In this document: positions 26,769 through 36,773 of the stretch, in pieces
Layout: every line of letters starts with the position of its first letter
Position numbering within the stretch: the first letter of the stretch is position 1
Assembly (NCBI GenBank): GCA_024330965.1
Contig: JANDJL010000001.1
Location: 124,001 to 188,000 of the forward strand
Direction of reading: 5' to 3'
Origin: Nitrospira sp.
GTDB lineage: Bacteria; Nitrospirota; Nitrospiria; Nitrospirales; Nitrospiraceae
Length of the DNA stretch: 64,000 bases
The notes under the pieces: model-generated
The model's database searches: none
What the model was told of the DNA's origin: nothing
What the model saw: only the letters and a program-made list of their open reading frames with translations
Translations under genes and position numbers: made by a program

Positions 26769-28451
26769 TCAATGAAAGACAAGGGCGGCGCTCTCTTGGG
26801 AGACGTGCATCGAAGAAACTTCTCGATGTCCTGGCATCAATCCTGACGCAGCCTTCTCGATCACCTCCAACAACGGAGGCCACGTTTGTGGTTGGAGCGC
26901 AGAAATCCCGATCGCACGATAGCGGCGACAGAGTGCCTCCACATGGTGAACAGGCAGTCGATCGCACTTATTGAAGACAAGCACACGCGGAACGTTATCC
27001 AAATTGAGATCTTGTATGATGTCGGTGACGGCCGCAATCTGCATATCGATGTCCATCGCGCTAGCGTCGACGATGTGAAGTAACAAATCCGCTTCGCGTA
27101 ATCCTTCCAACGTCGCGCGGAACGTTCGAACCAATTCCTTGGGAAGATCGCGAATAAACCCAACGGTATCGGTCATGATGATTTCGCGATCTCGAGGAAA
27201 CCGAAGACGTCGGCTCGTGGTATCCAGCGTCTCAAACAGCCTGTCTTTCGCTGACACGCAGCTACCGGTCAATTGATTCAACAGCGTGGATTTTCCCGCG
27301 TTGGTGTACCCGACAAGCGACACGATCGGAAGGCCGTAGCGCCGGCGTCTGACTCGGCGTCGGTCTTGCTGCTTGGAAAAGAGTGCGAGTTCCCGCTCAA
27401 GGCGCGTAATGCGGTCCCGAATCCGACGCCGATCGGTTTCCAGTTTTGTTTCTCCAGGACCTCTGGATCCGATTCGGCCGCCGAGTCGAGACAGGTCAGA
27501 TCCCCTCCCTGACAGTCTGGGCAACAGGTACCGTAGCTGTGCCAGCTCAACCTGGACTTTTCCTTCACGGCTGTGTGCTCTTCTGGCAAAAATATCCAGA
27601 ATCAATTGCGTCCGATCGATCACTGTGATGTCAGTCATTTCGGCGATGGCACGTGATTGGGCGGGCGTCAACGTTTGATCAATGATCACCATGTCCGCCC
27701 CCTGATGAAGCGTTCTGATCAACACCTCCTTTAATTTTCCACTTCCCAGTAAATACCGTTGGGGGCTTTCGTCCGTCCGTTGCACAATACGATCAATCAC
27801 GGTTACTCCGGCTGAACGAGCAAGCTCGGCCAGCTCGGTTAACCGTTCCTCCTGCTCACCTCTTCCTTGCGGCGACGCGCTCACCAAAATAGCGGTCTCA
27901 TGACCATTCTTGATCACGTGGTGACCACGGGCGGCTTGGACCTTTGCTTCCAGCTCCTCAATGAATCGGTCAAATTCAAGAGTGCAGTGCTGAAATGGGA
28001 CCGCCCCTAGAACGTTGCAAATCCTATTTTCCTCATTGGGAGGAAGAATATGCGCGAGATAAAAACGACCGGGGGTTCCCTCTGATGAAACAGAAAGCGT
28101 ACCGATCAAGTCCAACCGAAGATAAGCAAGATCCGTAATGGCCTCTTGACTCAGCGGTTGATCATGCAATTGCGTTCGGATAAATCGCAATCCTCGCAAC
28201 GACCGAGGCCCGGCCCGGAACTTTGCCGCCGTCATGGGAGATAAACACACATCGGTTCCTACAACGACTTCCTCGACAATTCCACGTCGCGTCAGAAAAA
28301 CCCCGATGGGACGGCTAACGTCAAGGGTCAGTTGGCTCATGGCTTTGGCCAACTCGAATCCCAAGACCTGGTCCGCTGCCACACGACGTCGATACAGCCG
28401 CTCGATCGCCGCGATTTGGCTCGGCCGAAGACCGCCTATATGGCCATGCAC
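26769..28451 (-). CDS. hflX: GTPase HflX, long form
   Basis: Ribosome-splitting GTPase active in heat stress. 560 residues. The long N-terminal extension (about 1-200) is as seen in several phyla. The HflX domain and glycine-rich linker (SGRGSDLSRLGGRIG and GPGETKLETDRR) are followed by the G domain with VGYTNAGKSTLLNQL, DTVGFIRDLPKELV and FNKCD. It starts one base after the tsaD stop, so translation is likely coupled. Confidence 0.93.
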   Translation of the reverse strand: MHGHIGGLRPSQIAAIERLYRRRVAADQVLGFELAKAMSQLTLDVSRPIGVFLTRRGIVEEVVVGTDVCLSPMTAAKFRAGPRSLRGLRFIRTQLHDQPLSQEAITDLAYLRLDLIGTLSVSSEGTPGRFYLAHILPPNEENRICNVLGAVPFQHCTLEFDRFIEELEAKVQAARGHHVIKNGHETAILVSASPQGRGEQEERLTELAELARSAGVTVIDRIVQRTDESPQRYLLGSGKLKEVLIRTLHQGADMVIIDQTLTPAQSRAIAEMTDITVIDRTQLILDIFARRAHSREGKVQVELAQLRYLLPRLSGRGSDLSRLGGRIGSRGPGETKLETDRRRIRDRITRLERELALFSKQQDRRRVRRRRYGLPIVSLVGYTNAGKSTLLNQLTGSCVSAKDRLFETLDTTSRRLRFPRDREIIMTDTVGFIRDLPKELVRTFRATLEGLREADLLLHIVDASAMDIDMQIAAVTDIIQDLNLDNVPRVLVFNKCDRLPVHHVEALCRRYRAIGISALQPQTWPPLLEVIEKAASGLMPGHREVSSMHVSQESAALVFH

Positions 28452-28452
28452 T

Positions 28453-29535
28453 TCAGGAATAAAGAGCCTCCTCTATCCGAACATCTTCAACATCACGCAA
28501 AGACCCAACCTGAAGCGCCGGTTGAATGTCAAAGTCTCGCGTCCAGCGAGGATCAGTCAACAAGGCCTGCCTGCCTGCCACCGCGATCATGGCCGCGTTG
28601 TCCGTACAATATTCGATGGGAGGCACAATAAGTCTCACTCCTTCTTGATGCGCACGCTCCCGAAGCAAAGCCCGTAATCTACTGTTCGCCGACACTCCTC
28701 CGACAACCGCCAGCGCGGAGAGCCTTTCCTGAGCGAGCGCTAAAAACGCTTTTGCGACCAACGTTTGAACGATCGCCTCCTGATACCCTGCCGCCAGGTC
28801 GGCAACGTGCCTCGCCCGCTCATCTTGATTCATATCACGCAATTTGTACAACAACGACGTCTTCAGCCCACTGAAACTGAAATCCAAACGGCTTTTCCGA
28901 TGATGAAGGCGGGGAAACTGAATCGCGTTCGGGTCACCGTGTTTTGCAAGCTTATCAATCGCCGGTCCTCCAGGAAATTCCAAACCCAGCATCTGCGCGC
29001 CCTTATCAAAAGCTTCTCCCGCCGCATCATCCCTTGTACAGCCAAGCAAGACGCACCGACCATTCTGCTCTCGTCTGAACAAATGAGTATGACCACCGGA
29101 AACGACTAAGACAATGCACGGGAGGGGAAAATCCGAATCGGCAAGCCAAGCCGAAGAAATATGCCCTTCCAGGTGATTGACGCCGATCAACGGAATTTTG
29201 AGGCCATAGCTAAGGGCTTTGGCATAATTGACACCTACCAAAAGCGAGCCCGCCAACCCTGGTCCTCTGGTAACGGCGATTGCTCCAAGATCTGTTTTCT
29301 TAATACGGGCCTGCTCTAACGCTTCATTAACGACTCCATTGATCATTCCGATATGGGCTCGAGCGGCTAATTCGGGCACCACCCCCCCGAACTTCTGGTG
29401 GACGGCAATTTGGGATGAAACAACATTCGATAACACCCGACCGTCTTTATCGATGACAGCCGCGGCTGTTTCATCGCATGAAGATTCAACCCCAAGAATG
29501 GGGCATGGATCCCATGAAGAATGGCTCGCTAACAT
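28453..29535 (-). CDS. tsaD: tRNA N6-adenosine threonylcarbamoyltransferase
   Basis: Catalytic subunit for the t6A37 modification of ANN-decoding tRNAs. 360 residues. ILGVESSCDETAAAV, metal-binding HLEGH, LVVSGGHTHL and the C-terminal GGVSANSRLR match the Kae1/TsaD fold. The partner tsaB is at 40.0-40.8 kb; tsaE and tsaC were not found here. First gene after clpC, with a gap of 146 bp. Confidence 0.96.
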   Translation of the reverse strand: MLASHSSWDPCPILGVESSCDETAAAVIDKDGRVLSNVVSSQIAVHQKFGGVVPELAARAHIGMINGVVNEALEQARIKKTDLGAIAVTRGPGLAGSLLVGVNYAKALSYGLKIPLIGVNHLEGHISSAWLADSDFPLPCIVLVVSGGHTHLFRREQNGRCVLLGCTRDDAAGEAFDKGAQMLGLEFPGGPAIDKLAKHGDPNAIQFPRLHHRKSRLDFSFSGLKTSLLYKLRDMNQDERARHVADLAAGYQEAIVQTLVAKAFLALAQERLSALAVVGGVSANSRLRALLRERAHQEGVRLIVPPIEYCTDNAAMIAVAGRQALLTDPRWTRDFDIQPALQVGSLRDVEDVRIEEALYS

Positions 29536-29681
29536 TGTTCGGAAGCCAAGAGCAGCGGATGAAATGGAAAGTTCAATTACGACACAATCAAAAAGGTAAC
29601 CGCAAAACGTAACCGCTTGGATCTTGCCTCAGGCTTGTCAAACGTTCGCGATCACAAGAAACGGTCGCACCCCCTGACCAT

Positions 29682-32108
29682 CTACACACCTGCCATCGCT
29701 TCTTGTTGAATAAAGACAGGTGCACCGTCTCGAAGTACCACTTTTACCTTGCGGCACTCTTTGAAGCGGCCGCGAATGAGTTCGTCAGAGAGAGGATCGC
29801 CGATTGCCCGCTGGATCGCCCGGCGCATCGGCCTCGCTCCGTACAAAGGTTCATACCCTTCCTTGATAAGCCACTGCTTCACTTCATCATCGACTTCTAT
29901 TTCGATCCCTTTCTCAAGAAGACGGAGGTTCAGTTCCCGAATCAGAATGTCCAGGATGCTATAGAGATGTTCTTTGCCCAACTGATGGAAGATAACGATT
30001 TCATCGATTCGGTTCAAAAATTCAGGGCTGAACGACTTGCGCAGTTCCCCCATTACTTCTTCCTTCTTTCGGCGGGCGACTTCATCTTCGGTACTTTGAA
30101 ATCCCAGCGAGACCCCCTTCTGGATATTCTTTGTCCCGATATTGGATGTCATAATGACAACCGTGTTCTTGAAGTCCACCTTTCGGCCCAAGCTATCGGT
30201 CAACACCCCATCGTCTAATACTTGAAGCAATACGTTGAAGACGTCAGGGTGTGCCTTTTCTATCTCATCGAACAGAACGACCGAATAGGGTCGACGGCGG
30301 ACTTTTTCAGTGAGCTGCCCCCCTTCCTCGTAACCGACATAGCCGGGTGGAGCGCCAAAAAGCCGCGAGCTGGTGAATTTTTCCTGATATTCAGACATAT
30401 CAACACGAATCAACGCGTCTTCGCTGTTAAAGAGGAATTCCGCCAACGTTCTCGCCAGCTCGGTCTTTCCAACTCCTGTAGGTCCTAAAAAGATGAACGA
30501 ACCGATCGGCTTCTTCGCTTCTTTTAACCCCGCACGAGACCGCCGAATCGCTCGTGCAACCGCGGAAATGGCCTCATCTTGACCGATAACACGTTTATGG
30601 AGAAATTCTTCCATCCTCAACAATTTGTTGGACTCTTCTTCTTCCAGCTTAAAAAGTGGAATGCCGGTCATCTTAGAGACCACATAGGCAACATCTTCTC
30701 TGCCTATCACCGGTTTATTCTTCTCCTGGCTCTTTTTCCATTCCCGCTTTGATTCATCCAACAATTTGCGCAGCCGCTCTTCTTCTTCCCGATAGCGAAC
30801 GGCTTCTTCAAAATTTTGCATGGAAATCGCCAGTTCTTTTTCACGAGATACTTTTTTGAGTTCTTGCTCCATCGCTTTCAATTCCGACGGAAGCGCATAG
30901 GTCTGCAGCTTGGCGCGTGAGCCTGTTTCATCAATCAAATCAATCGCCTTATCGGGCAAAAACCGATCGGTGATATAGCGATCGGAGAGCTTGACGGCTT
31001 CCACGATCGCCTCTTCCGTAATTTCGACTCCGTGATGCTCTTCATACCGATCTCGTAATCCATGGATGATCTGAATCGTTTCATCAACGCTGGGAGGCTG
31101 CACATAAATAGGCTGAAACCGACGTTTCAACGCACCGTCCTTTTCAATATGTTTCCGGTATTCATCCAACGTCGTCGCCCCGATACACTGAATTTCCCCT
31201 CGCGAGAGAGCGGGCTTGAGCATGTTCGAAGCGTCGATCGAACCCTCCGCCGCTCCGGCTCCGACCAACGTGTGGAGCTCATCAATGAAAATAATGATAT
31301 TGCCGGCCTGCACAATTTCCTTCATCACGACCTTGAGCCGTTCTTCGAATTGGCCTCTGTATTTTGTGCCGGCAACCAGCGATCCCAAATCCAATGCGAT
31401 GACCCGTTTGGACAACAAATTATCTGGAACCTCGGATTGAACAATCCGCTGGGCCAATCCTTCAACGATCGCGGTCTTCCCTACGCCTGATTCCCCAATG
31501 AGCACAGGATTGTTCTTGCTTCTTCGGCTCAGAATCTGGAGAACCCGCTCAATCTCGTCCGCCCTTCCAATGACCGGATCCAGTTGACCCTCTTGAGCCA
31601 ACTGAGTCAGATCACGCCCGAATTCATCCAGCGCCGGCGTATTGCTTTTCCGATCGCGCTCGCGAGGAGCGGACTTTCGCAAAAAAGTCACCGTCAATTG
31701 CCGCGCGGTCAGCAAGTTGGCCCCTAAGCTTCGAAGGATTTTTCCGCCGATGCCTTCTTCCTCACGCAATAACCCCAGAAGAAGATGCTCGCTTCCAATA
31801 TGGTTGTGCCCCAACAATCTGGCTTCCTCGACTCCGTACTCAATCACTTTTTTTACGCGCGGGCTGAAGGGGATCTCACCGAACGTCATCGTCGTCCCCC
31901 CTCCCGGGAGATTCCGCTCAATCTCGAGGCGAATTTGCTCAGTAGAAAGCCCCATTTTCTTCAAAATCATGAGGGCGATACCGTCCGTCTCACGCAGGAT
32001 GGCCAGGACAAGATGCTCTGTCCCCAGATAGTCATTCTGGTGTCGCTCAGCTTCCTCACGCGCAAGGATGATGATTTTTCGACCCTTGTCTGTAAATCGT
32101 TCGAACAT
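29682..32108 (-). CDS. clpC: ATP-dependent Clp protease ATPase subunit ClpC
   Basis: Hsp100 unfoldase feeding ClpP. 808 residues: Clp_N repeats (1-150), AAA1 with GESGVGKTA, a middle coiled region with the UVR-like [19 protein letters not shown] that separates ClpC from ClpA, AAA2 with [11 protein letters not shown], and the C-terminal D2-small domain. The McsAB/CtsR genes that accompany clpC in Firmicutes are absent here. A promoter precedes it at 32181-32209. Confidence 0.96.
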   Translation of the reverse strand: MFERFTDKGRKIIILAREEAERHQNDYLGTEHLVLAILRETDGIALMILKKMGLSTEQIRLEIERNLPGGGTTMTFGEIPFSPRVKKVIEYGVEEARLLGHNHIGSEHLLLGLLREEEGIGGKILRSLGANLLTARQLTVTFLRKSAPRERDRKSNTPALDEFGRDLTQLAQEGQLDPVIGRADEIERVLQILSRRSKNNPVLIGESGVGKTAIVEGLAQRIVQSEVPDNLLSKRVIALDLGSLVAGTKYRGQFEERLKVVMKEIVQAGNIIIFIDELHTLVGAGAAEGSIDASNMLKPALSRGEIQCIGATTLDEYRKHIEKDGALKRRFQPIYVQPPSVDETIQIIHGLRDRYEEHHGVEITEEAIVEAVKLSDRYITDRFLPDKAIDLIDETGSRAKLQTYALPSELKAMEQELKKVSREKELAISMQNFEEAVRYREEEERLRKLLDESKREWKKSQEKNKPVIGREDVAYVVSKMTGIPLFKLEEEESNKLLRMEEFLHKRVIGQDEAISAVARAIRRSRAGLKEAKKPIGSFIFLGPTGVGKTELARTLAEFLFNSEDALIRVDMSEYQEKFTSSRLFGAPPGYVGYEEGGQLTEKVRRRPYSVVLFDEIEKAHPDVFNVLLQVLDDGVLTDSLGRKVDFKNTVVIMTSNIGTKNIQKGVSLGFQSTEDEVARRKKEEVMGELRKSFSPEFLNRIDEIVIFHQLGKEHLYSILDILIRELNLRLLEKGIEIEVDDEVKQWLIKEGYEPLYGARPMRRAIQRAIGDPLSDELIRGRFKECRKVKVVLRDGAPVFIQQEAMAGV

Positions 32109-32180
32109 CCTGCCTCCTTCTCCTGGATCCCGACCAGCGTAAGTTCGCTCGCGAACAAACCACGCGAAAAAGTTGAACTA

Positions 32181-32209
32181 ATTTTAACCTCGGCATTCTC
32201 GTGAGTCAA
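32181..32209 (-). promoter_or_regulatory. Sigma70-type promoter of clpC
   Basis: Read on the minus strand: TTGACT (32204-32209), exactly 17 bases, TAAAAT (32181-32186). The -10 element ends 72 bases before the clpC ATG. One of the best matches in the window, and a likely start of the long clpC-to-accC run. Confidence 0.65.
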
Positions 32210-32316
32210 GGTTGCGTCTGAAAGAAAGGGATCGATCGTCGAGATTCTCGATAATTCCGATTGCAGGATTGATCGTGGCTATTGCACAATGAAAACAGTT
32301 GCGTACGCTCTCCTCG

Positions 32317-32344
32317 TTGAGAGAAAAGACGCGTCTCATACTAG
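32317..32344 (+). promoter_or_regulatory. Candidate promoter of NAD kinase gene
   Basis: TTGAGA (32317-32322), 16-base spacer, TACTAG (32339-32344), 63 bases before the ATG. Moderate match. No Shine-Dalgarno sequence is seen directly before the ATG (TTCTTCTATATG). Confidence 0.35.
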
Positions 32345-32407
32345 AGCCATCGACTTTCCGATAACACCGATAACAAGAACGTCTCCCCCCAAGTTCAATT
32401 CTTCTAT

Positions 32408-33268
32408 ATGAGAAGTAAAACGATCGGGCTGCTCATCAAACCGAAATCTCCTGAAATAAAACCCACTCTCCAAGGAGTGGTCGCCTGGCTACGAGAACGG
32501 TCCATTCCCGTTCTCTTGGATACAACAGCCGCAGCCTTGTTGAACGAGCTGGGCGGTATTCAAAAAATACAACTGGCCCATCAGGCCGACATCTTGCTCG
32601 TGTTAGGGGGAGATGGAACCATTCTGTCCGCTGCCCGGCTGGCGGCGGACAGAAGCATCCCCATCCTCGGCGTGAATATGGGCGGCCTTGGATTTCTGAC
32701 GGAGGTTCGGCTTGACAATCTCTACGCCTCTCTTGAGAGAGTGTTCGCCAATGACTTCGCAGTTGATGAACGATTGATGCTCCAAGCCCATATCCATCGA
32801 CATGGAGAAACAGTGGCACAGGGTACTGTCCTCAACGACGTTGTGATCAGCAAAGGTACTCTGGCACGCATGATCGAGTTGAAAATCGCGATCCAGGGCC
32901 AATTTGTCACTAATCTTCGGGCGGACGGTCTCATCATCAGCACCCCGACAGGTTCGACCGCGTATTCCTTATCAGCCGGCGGCCCCATTATTAACCCCTC
33001 CGTCCAAGCCTTGATTTTGACCCCCATTAGTCCACATACATTAACTCACCGTCCCTTGATCGTTCCGGAAAACGTTGAAATTGAGGTCATTCTGACCAGC
33101 AAGGACGATGGAGCCATGGCAACACTCGACGGGCAAGTCGGTATCGCCATGGTTCAAGGAGATACCGCACTTATCAGGACGTCCGATCGCCGAACAAAAC
33201 TGATTCGGTTTCCTGAAAGCCACTACTATGAAGTGCTCAGGGAGAAGTTAAAGTGGGGAGACGGATGA
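32408..33268 (+). CDS. nadK: NAD kinase
   Basis: Makes NADP from NAD and ATP. 286 residues. GGDGTIL holds the catalytic Asp; NMGGLGFLTE, LNDVVISKG and DGLIISTPTGSTAYSLSAGG are the other NADK motifs. The last 21 bp overlap the end of the convergent NADP-linked oxidoreductase gene, which makes functional sense but is only suggestive. Confidence 0.95.
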   Translation: MRSKTIGLLIKPKSPEIKPTLQGVVAWLRERSIPVLLDTTAAALLNELGGIQKIQLAHQADILLVLGGDGTILSAARLAADRSIPILGVNMGGLGFLTEVRLDNLYASLERVFANDFAVDERLMLQAHIHRHGETVAQGTVLNDVVISKGTLARMIELKIAIQGQFVTNLRADGLIISTPTGSTAYSLSAGGPIINPSVQALILTPISPHTLTHRPLIVPENVEIEVILTSKDDGAMATLDGQVGIAMVQGDTALIRTSDRRTKLIRFPESHYYEVLREKLKWGDG

Positions 33269-34645
33269 CGTATCCGTCGATTTATAGGATGCCTGGGCCA
33301 AGCCTCGTTCGATCACCCGAAGCATTTCCTGATTACTTGCGTATTTGAATTCCCCGATGCACTCTGCTTCGCCTTGATGCGCTCGCTCTGCGGCTTCAAG
33401 CACGCGCAAGCCCTGAACGGTAACGGGGCAACTCTTTCTCTCTTTCAAGATCCGATGCAATTTATCAAGAACGAGTGCGATAGAGTTGCCAGGGGCCTTC
33501 GCCGAGAGGTAGCGTTCCACAACTTCCGCACACCAGTCACCGTCCCGCTTTGCAACGCCGACGAGCCCCTCGCTTGCTTTTCTCGCCCACCCTGCCAGAA
33601 AGACACCGTCCACGACTTTCCCGGCCGACTCATCATAGGCTTGAAACAGTGCGTCGTCCGGCTCATTTCCCGTTTTATTGGGATTGGTCACGAAGGTGCC
33701 TCCTTTATAAGGAAGGCCGAGTGTTTCATCCACTTTGTCACCGACGGCAAAAATCACGGCATCGCACGGGAACTCATAATAGCGTTTCAATCCCACGGCA
33801 ACCGTATCGTCGCCCTTTGACTCCAGCTTGTTATCCTCAAGCTCCAGGCCTCTGACACGGTTATCTCCATCGACAAGAATGCGCTTCGGCGAGGCCAAAA
33901 ACCGAAATCCCATTTTCGTTTCGCTGATTTTCGGTTCGCATTTGGTAAACTCGTCCAAGAGACCTTTCAACACCTCATCGGCATTCTGTCCGACGGCGAT
34001 CATACGATCTCTGATACGGTCGAACTCTTGATGGATTCCTTCAAGATCCATATTGGAGCAGATGGCTCGGATTTCCTTCGGGTTATATTTCCGCTCAGCC
34101 GGTCCTCGACGAACAATGGCAGTGACCCGCTCTATCTTTTTATAGCGGATCAACCAATGAGCGATATCGACCATCACGTCTCCGGCGCCTATCACCGCCA
34201 CATGGTTCCCCATCTCAAACGGCCGGTCGCCAAAGCCTGGCAAACGGTTGAAATGATAGACAACGTCTTTTGCGTGGTAGACCCCTCGAGCTGAGTCGCC
34301 TTCAACCCCGATGGCCTTGGTTCCCTGTGCGCCGACTGTAAACACAACGGCCGAAGCGCCGAGTTCCCGTACATCTTCAACCGTCAGATCTCTCCCGTTC
34401 CCGACTGACACATTGCCGAAATAATGGACGTTCGGTTGTTGCAGTAACTCCCAGTATTGTTTCTTGAGACCACTACGCAGTTTAAGCTTGGCGGGGAAAA
34501 TTCCGTATTCGGCCAAACCGCCGAATTTAATATCACGATTCAACACGATCACTTCATGGCCGGCTTTCGCCAACGTATTCGTCACTGCCATTCCTGCAGG
34601 TCCGGCTCCCACGACAATGACAACGTGCGATCGGTTTCCGCTCAT
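33248..34645 (-). CDS. Ferredoxin-NADP reductase-like flavoprotein
   Basis: A 465-residue FAD- and NADP-binding oxidoreductase of the adrenodoxin-reductase/FprA or glutamate-synthase-small-chain group. FAD motif VVIVVGAGPAGMAVTNTLAK at the N-terminus, NADP motif HVAVIGAGDVMVDIAHWL near residue 160, and GVFLAGWARKASEGLVGVAK near the end. No N-terminal Cys cluster as in GltD is present, which favours FprA. The ATG at 34645 follows AAAGGA. Substrate inferred; ferredoxin reduction or oxidation fits an autotrophic reverse-TCA lifestyle. Confidence 0.82.
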   Translation of the reverse strand: MSGNRSHVVIVVGAGPAGMAVTNTLAKAGHEVIVLNRDIKFGGLAEYGIFPAKLKLRSGLKKQYWELLQQPNVHYFGNVSVGNGRDLTVEDVRELGASAVVFTVGAQGTKAIGVEGDSARGVYHAKDVVYHFNRLPGFGDRPFEMGNHVAVIGAGDVMVDIAHWLIRYKKIERVTAIVRRGPAERKYNPKEIRAICSNMDLEGIHQEFDRIRDRMIAVGQNADEVLKGLLDEFTKCEPKISETKMGFRFLASPKRILVDGDNRVRGLELEDNKLESKGDDTVAVGLKRYYEFPCDAVIFAVGDKVDETLGLPYKGGTFVTNPNKTGNEPDDALFQAYDESAGKVVDGVFLAGWARKASEGLVGVAKRDGDWCAEVVERYLSAKAPGNSIALVLDKLHRILKERKSCPVTVQGLRVLEAAERAHQGEAECIGEFKYASNQEMLRVIERGLAQASYKSTDTSSVSPL

Positions 34646-35051
34646 GTACTGATCCTTTGCAAAGATTACAACAGAGATCACACACCAAGCATACAAGCCA
34701 ACGGCCCGCGGAACTTAACACAGCAGATTGACACCTGTCAAAATACAAAACCTCAAAATACAAAACCGCGAAAGTCCTGTTCCTTGCTCATAGCATGCCA
34801 GTCATCTAGAATGGGGCATGGCGTTCCGCCGACGAGAAGCGGGGCAGCTTTTGATTGTGGGCATTGCCTACCGTTGTTTTCGTCATTTTCGTTCTCGTGG
34901 AGATGGATCAGTCCCGACACGCGGCAGCCACTCCCTTACAGACCGATCGACGACCCAATCACACTCGACGATGCAGGTGGTCGCAGCTCAATGCGGGTGC
35001 GTATTCGTGCCGCAACCACTATTTTCATAAGGCACGGTCTCTTGGACTTCT
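34646..35051. other. 406-bp intergenic region with tandem repeat
   Basis: Divergent gap between the flavoprotein gene and the glycosyltransferase gene. Short open frames occur (for example 34818-35030) but lack ribosome sites or family features. It holds the 15-bp tandem duplication described separately and room for two promoters. No RNA gene was recognised. Confidence 0.4.
34738..34767. repeat. Perfect 15-bp tandem duplication
   Basis: TCAAAATACAAAACC occurs twice head to tail (34738-34752 and 34753-34767) without mismatch, in AT-rich DNA 93 bp upstream of the flavoprotein start. It may be a slippage product or paired regulator sites. Confidence 0.8.
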
Positions 35052-35993
35052 ATGCGTTATCATTTGATCCATGCGCTAGAGGATATCCCCGATCACATTC
35101 ACCCGAAGCCGGACGAAGCCTTCATGGTGCCATCTTTCGAGTTCGCCGAAGCATTGATCGCCCGCGGAGCCGACAGCGCCTGCATCGCCGTCACCCCGCA
35201 TCTCCCATCGAACGAGACTTGCTCGGATTATGTCTGGAACAGTCCGAACGGACCACTGATCCCTCGAACCGCCTTTCAATTTGATCAACCCGTTCTTGTC
35301 GTGCTGCCCACGTACAATGAGCGGCCAAACATCGAGGCCGTCGTACAATCAATCGGCAGCTATCTGGCAGCGGATATTTTAATTGTCGATGACAACTCAC
35401 CGGACGGCACCGGTCAAATAGCGGACGAACTCAGCCGACGACACTCACACATCCATGTTCTGCATCGTTCCCGTAAAGAGGGATTGGGCTCCGCTTACGT
35501 GGCTGGATTCCACTGGGCATTGGCGAGACACTACCAGTTAGTCATCGAGATGGACTGCGACTTCAGCCACGCGCCGTGGGATTTGCCCAGACTGGTTTAT
35601 CAAGGCGCCGCCGCCGATCTCGTGATCGGAAGTCGATATATCCCAGGCGGCGACACGGAAAATTGGGACATGCGGAGGCGTCTTGTCTCAAAACTCGGCA
35701 ATGCCTACGTCAGGTTGTTTCTGGGTTCAGCGATACGAGACTGGACGGGAGGGTTCCGTTGTTTTCGGCGCGAATTGTTGGCCAAAATGGACCTTGCCAG
35801 TATCAGAGCCAAAGGGTACGTCTTTCAAGTCGAGATGGCATGGCGGGCGATCCGTTTGAAGGCGCGAGTACGCGAAATTCCCATCCGATTCCGTGATCGG
35901 GCCTATGGCCACAGCAAACTCGGCTGGTCGACGATCTATGAAGCTGTTAGAGAGGTGCCGCAGATGTCCTGGCGACGCTTCGCGTCGAAATGA
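35052..35993 (+). CDS. Glycosyltransferase family 2, dolichyl-phosphate mannose synthase-like
   Basis: Transfers a sugar to polyprenyl phosphate or a related acceptor. An N-terminal stretch of about 75 residues has no recognised domain. The GT2 domain then starts LVVLPTYNERPNIEAVV, with ILIVDDNSPDGTG, MDCDFSH (metal DXD equivalent) and IGSRYIPGGDTENW. GGFRCFRRE and a C-terminal basic part follow. No membrane helices, as in type III DPM synthases. The last 58 bp overlap the convergent lipoprotein gene. Confidence 0.82.
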   Translation: MRYHLIHALEDIPDHIHPKPDEAFMVPSFEFAEALIARGADSACIAVTPHLPSNETCSDYVWNSPNGPLIPRTAFQFDQPVLVVLPTYNERPNIEAVVQSIGSYLAADILIVDDNSPDGTGQIADELSRRHSHIHVLHRSRKEGLGSAYVAGFHWALARHYQLVIEMDCDFSHAPWDLPRLVYQGAAADLVIGSRYIPGGDTENWDMRRRLVSKLGNAYVRLFLGSAIRDWTGGFRCFRRELLAKMDLASIRAKGYVFQVEMAWRAIRLKARVREIPIRFRDRAYGHSKLGWSTIYEAVREVPQMSWRRFASK

Positions 35994-36733
35994 TCGTTCT
36001 CATCTGTTTCCGAATCAAGGAGATAAAACGATGTAGGCCCAACCGATTCCGTCTTCGGCGGAGAAACGGCCAGCTTACTCAAATCGATGACCAATTCGTC
36101 TTTGGTATTGGCGAAGAGAGTGTCCAACAGGCTGCTTTGCTGCTGGATCACCGCGTCGGCCGGTTCAAAGAGGAGGTCGAACCCTTTGGCGGCGGTCGGT
36201 CGCATCGGGTATCGACGGTCATAGATCATGCCGTAGGCGGGAATGCCGTAGATAATCTTCCAGTTGCCCAATATGACGTGCAGCTCCTTTCCACGCACGT
36301 AAATTCCTCCCGAGGTCACCATGCGCCGGAAAAAGGCAAGGGGCTCGCTCAGATAAAACGTCACCCGCTCGTTATATTGAGCCTGCTCCAACCCTTCCGC
36401 CAACTGTTCCGACAGCAGCGCCACTTCTTCTTCGTCAAAAGCCGGAACGATCGGCGCCGTGCCTTGAATCCATTGCTGGGGCGCAATCCGATGTTCTTGA
36501 ACCTTCAGCCCCAACAAAACGGCTCGCAGTACCTCTTTCCCCAACATCGCGGGATGCGAGAAATGGCCTTGAGGCCACTCCGGAAGAACGGTTTTGTCGA
36601 TTTCCAGCCGAACGAAATTGACAGGGTCTTCATAGACGATTCGAGATGGCACATGGGGAATGGCACATCCGGTCATCAGCACAGCCCCGGTCACAACGAA
36701 GACCGCGACTTGACACATCGACTTTAGATCCAT
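35936..36733 (-). CDS. Putative lipoprotein, unknown
   Basis: Not recognised. 265 residues with a lipoprotein signal: hydrophobic FVVTGAVLMTGCAIP, where Cys23 would be lipidated. The mature part is soluble, with YLSEPLAFFRRMVTSGGIYV and a stretch IYGIPAYGMIYDRRYPMRPT. Probably an outer-membrane or periplasmic lipoprotein. Last gene of the radA-to-here minus-strand group, 40 bp behind the cyclophilin gene. Confidence 0.78.
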   Translation of the reverse strand: MDLKSMCQVAVFVVTGAVLMTGCAIPHVPSRIVYEDPVNFVRLEIDKTVLPEWPQGHFSHPAMLGKEVLRAVLLGLKVQEHRIAPQQWIQGTAPIVPAFDEEEVALLSEQLAEGLEQAQYNERVTFYLSEPLAFFRRMVTSGGIYVRGKELHVILGNWKIIYGIPAYGMIYDRRYPMRPTAAKGFDLLFEPADAVIQQQSSLLDTLFANTKDELVIDLSKLAVSPPKTESVGPTSFYLLDSETDENDHFDAKRRQDICGTSLTAS

Positions 36734-36773
36734 ATTTCACACACGCTGCCCTCCCACTTCAACCTCCCCAGCT

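Noticed and set aside
29596..29616. Direct repeat GTAACCGC twice, 13 bp apart, before tsaD
   Set aside because: Short and near what is expected by chance in a 146-bp gap; no promoter elements fit around it.
34818..35030. 70-codon frame in the gap before the glycosyltransferase gene
   Set aside because: No ribosome site and composition typical of non-coding DNA.
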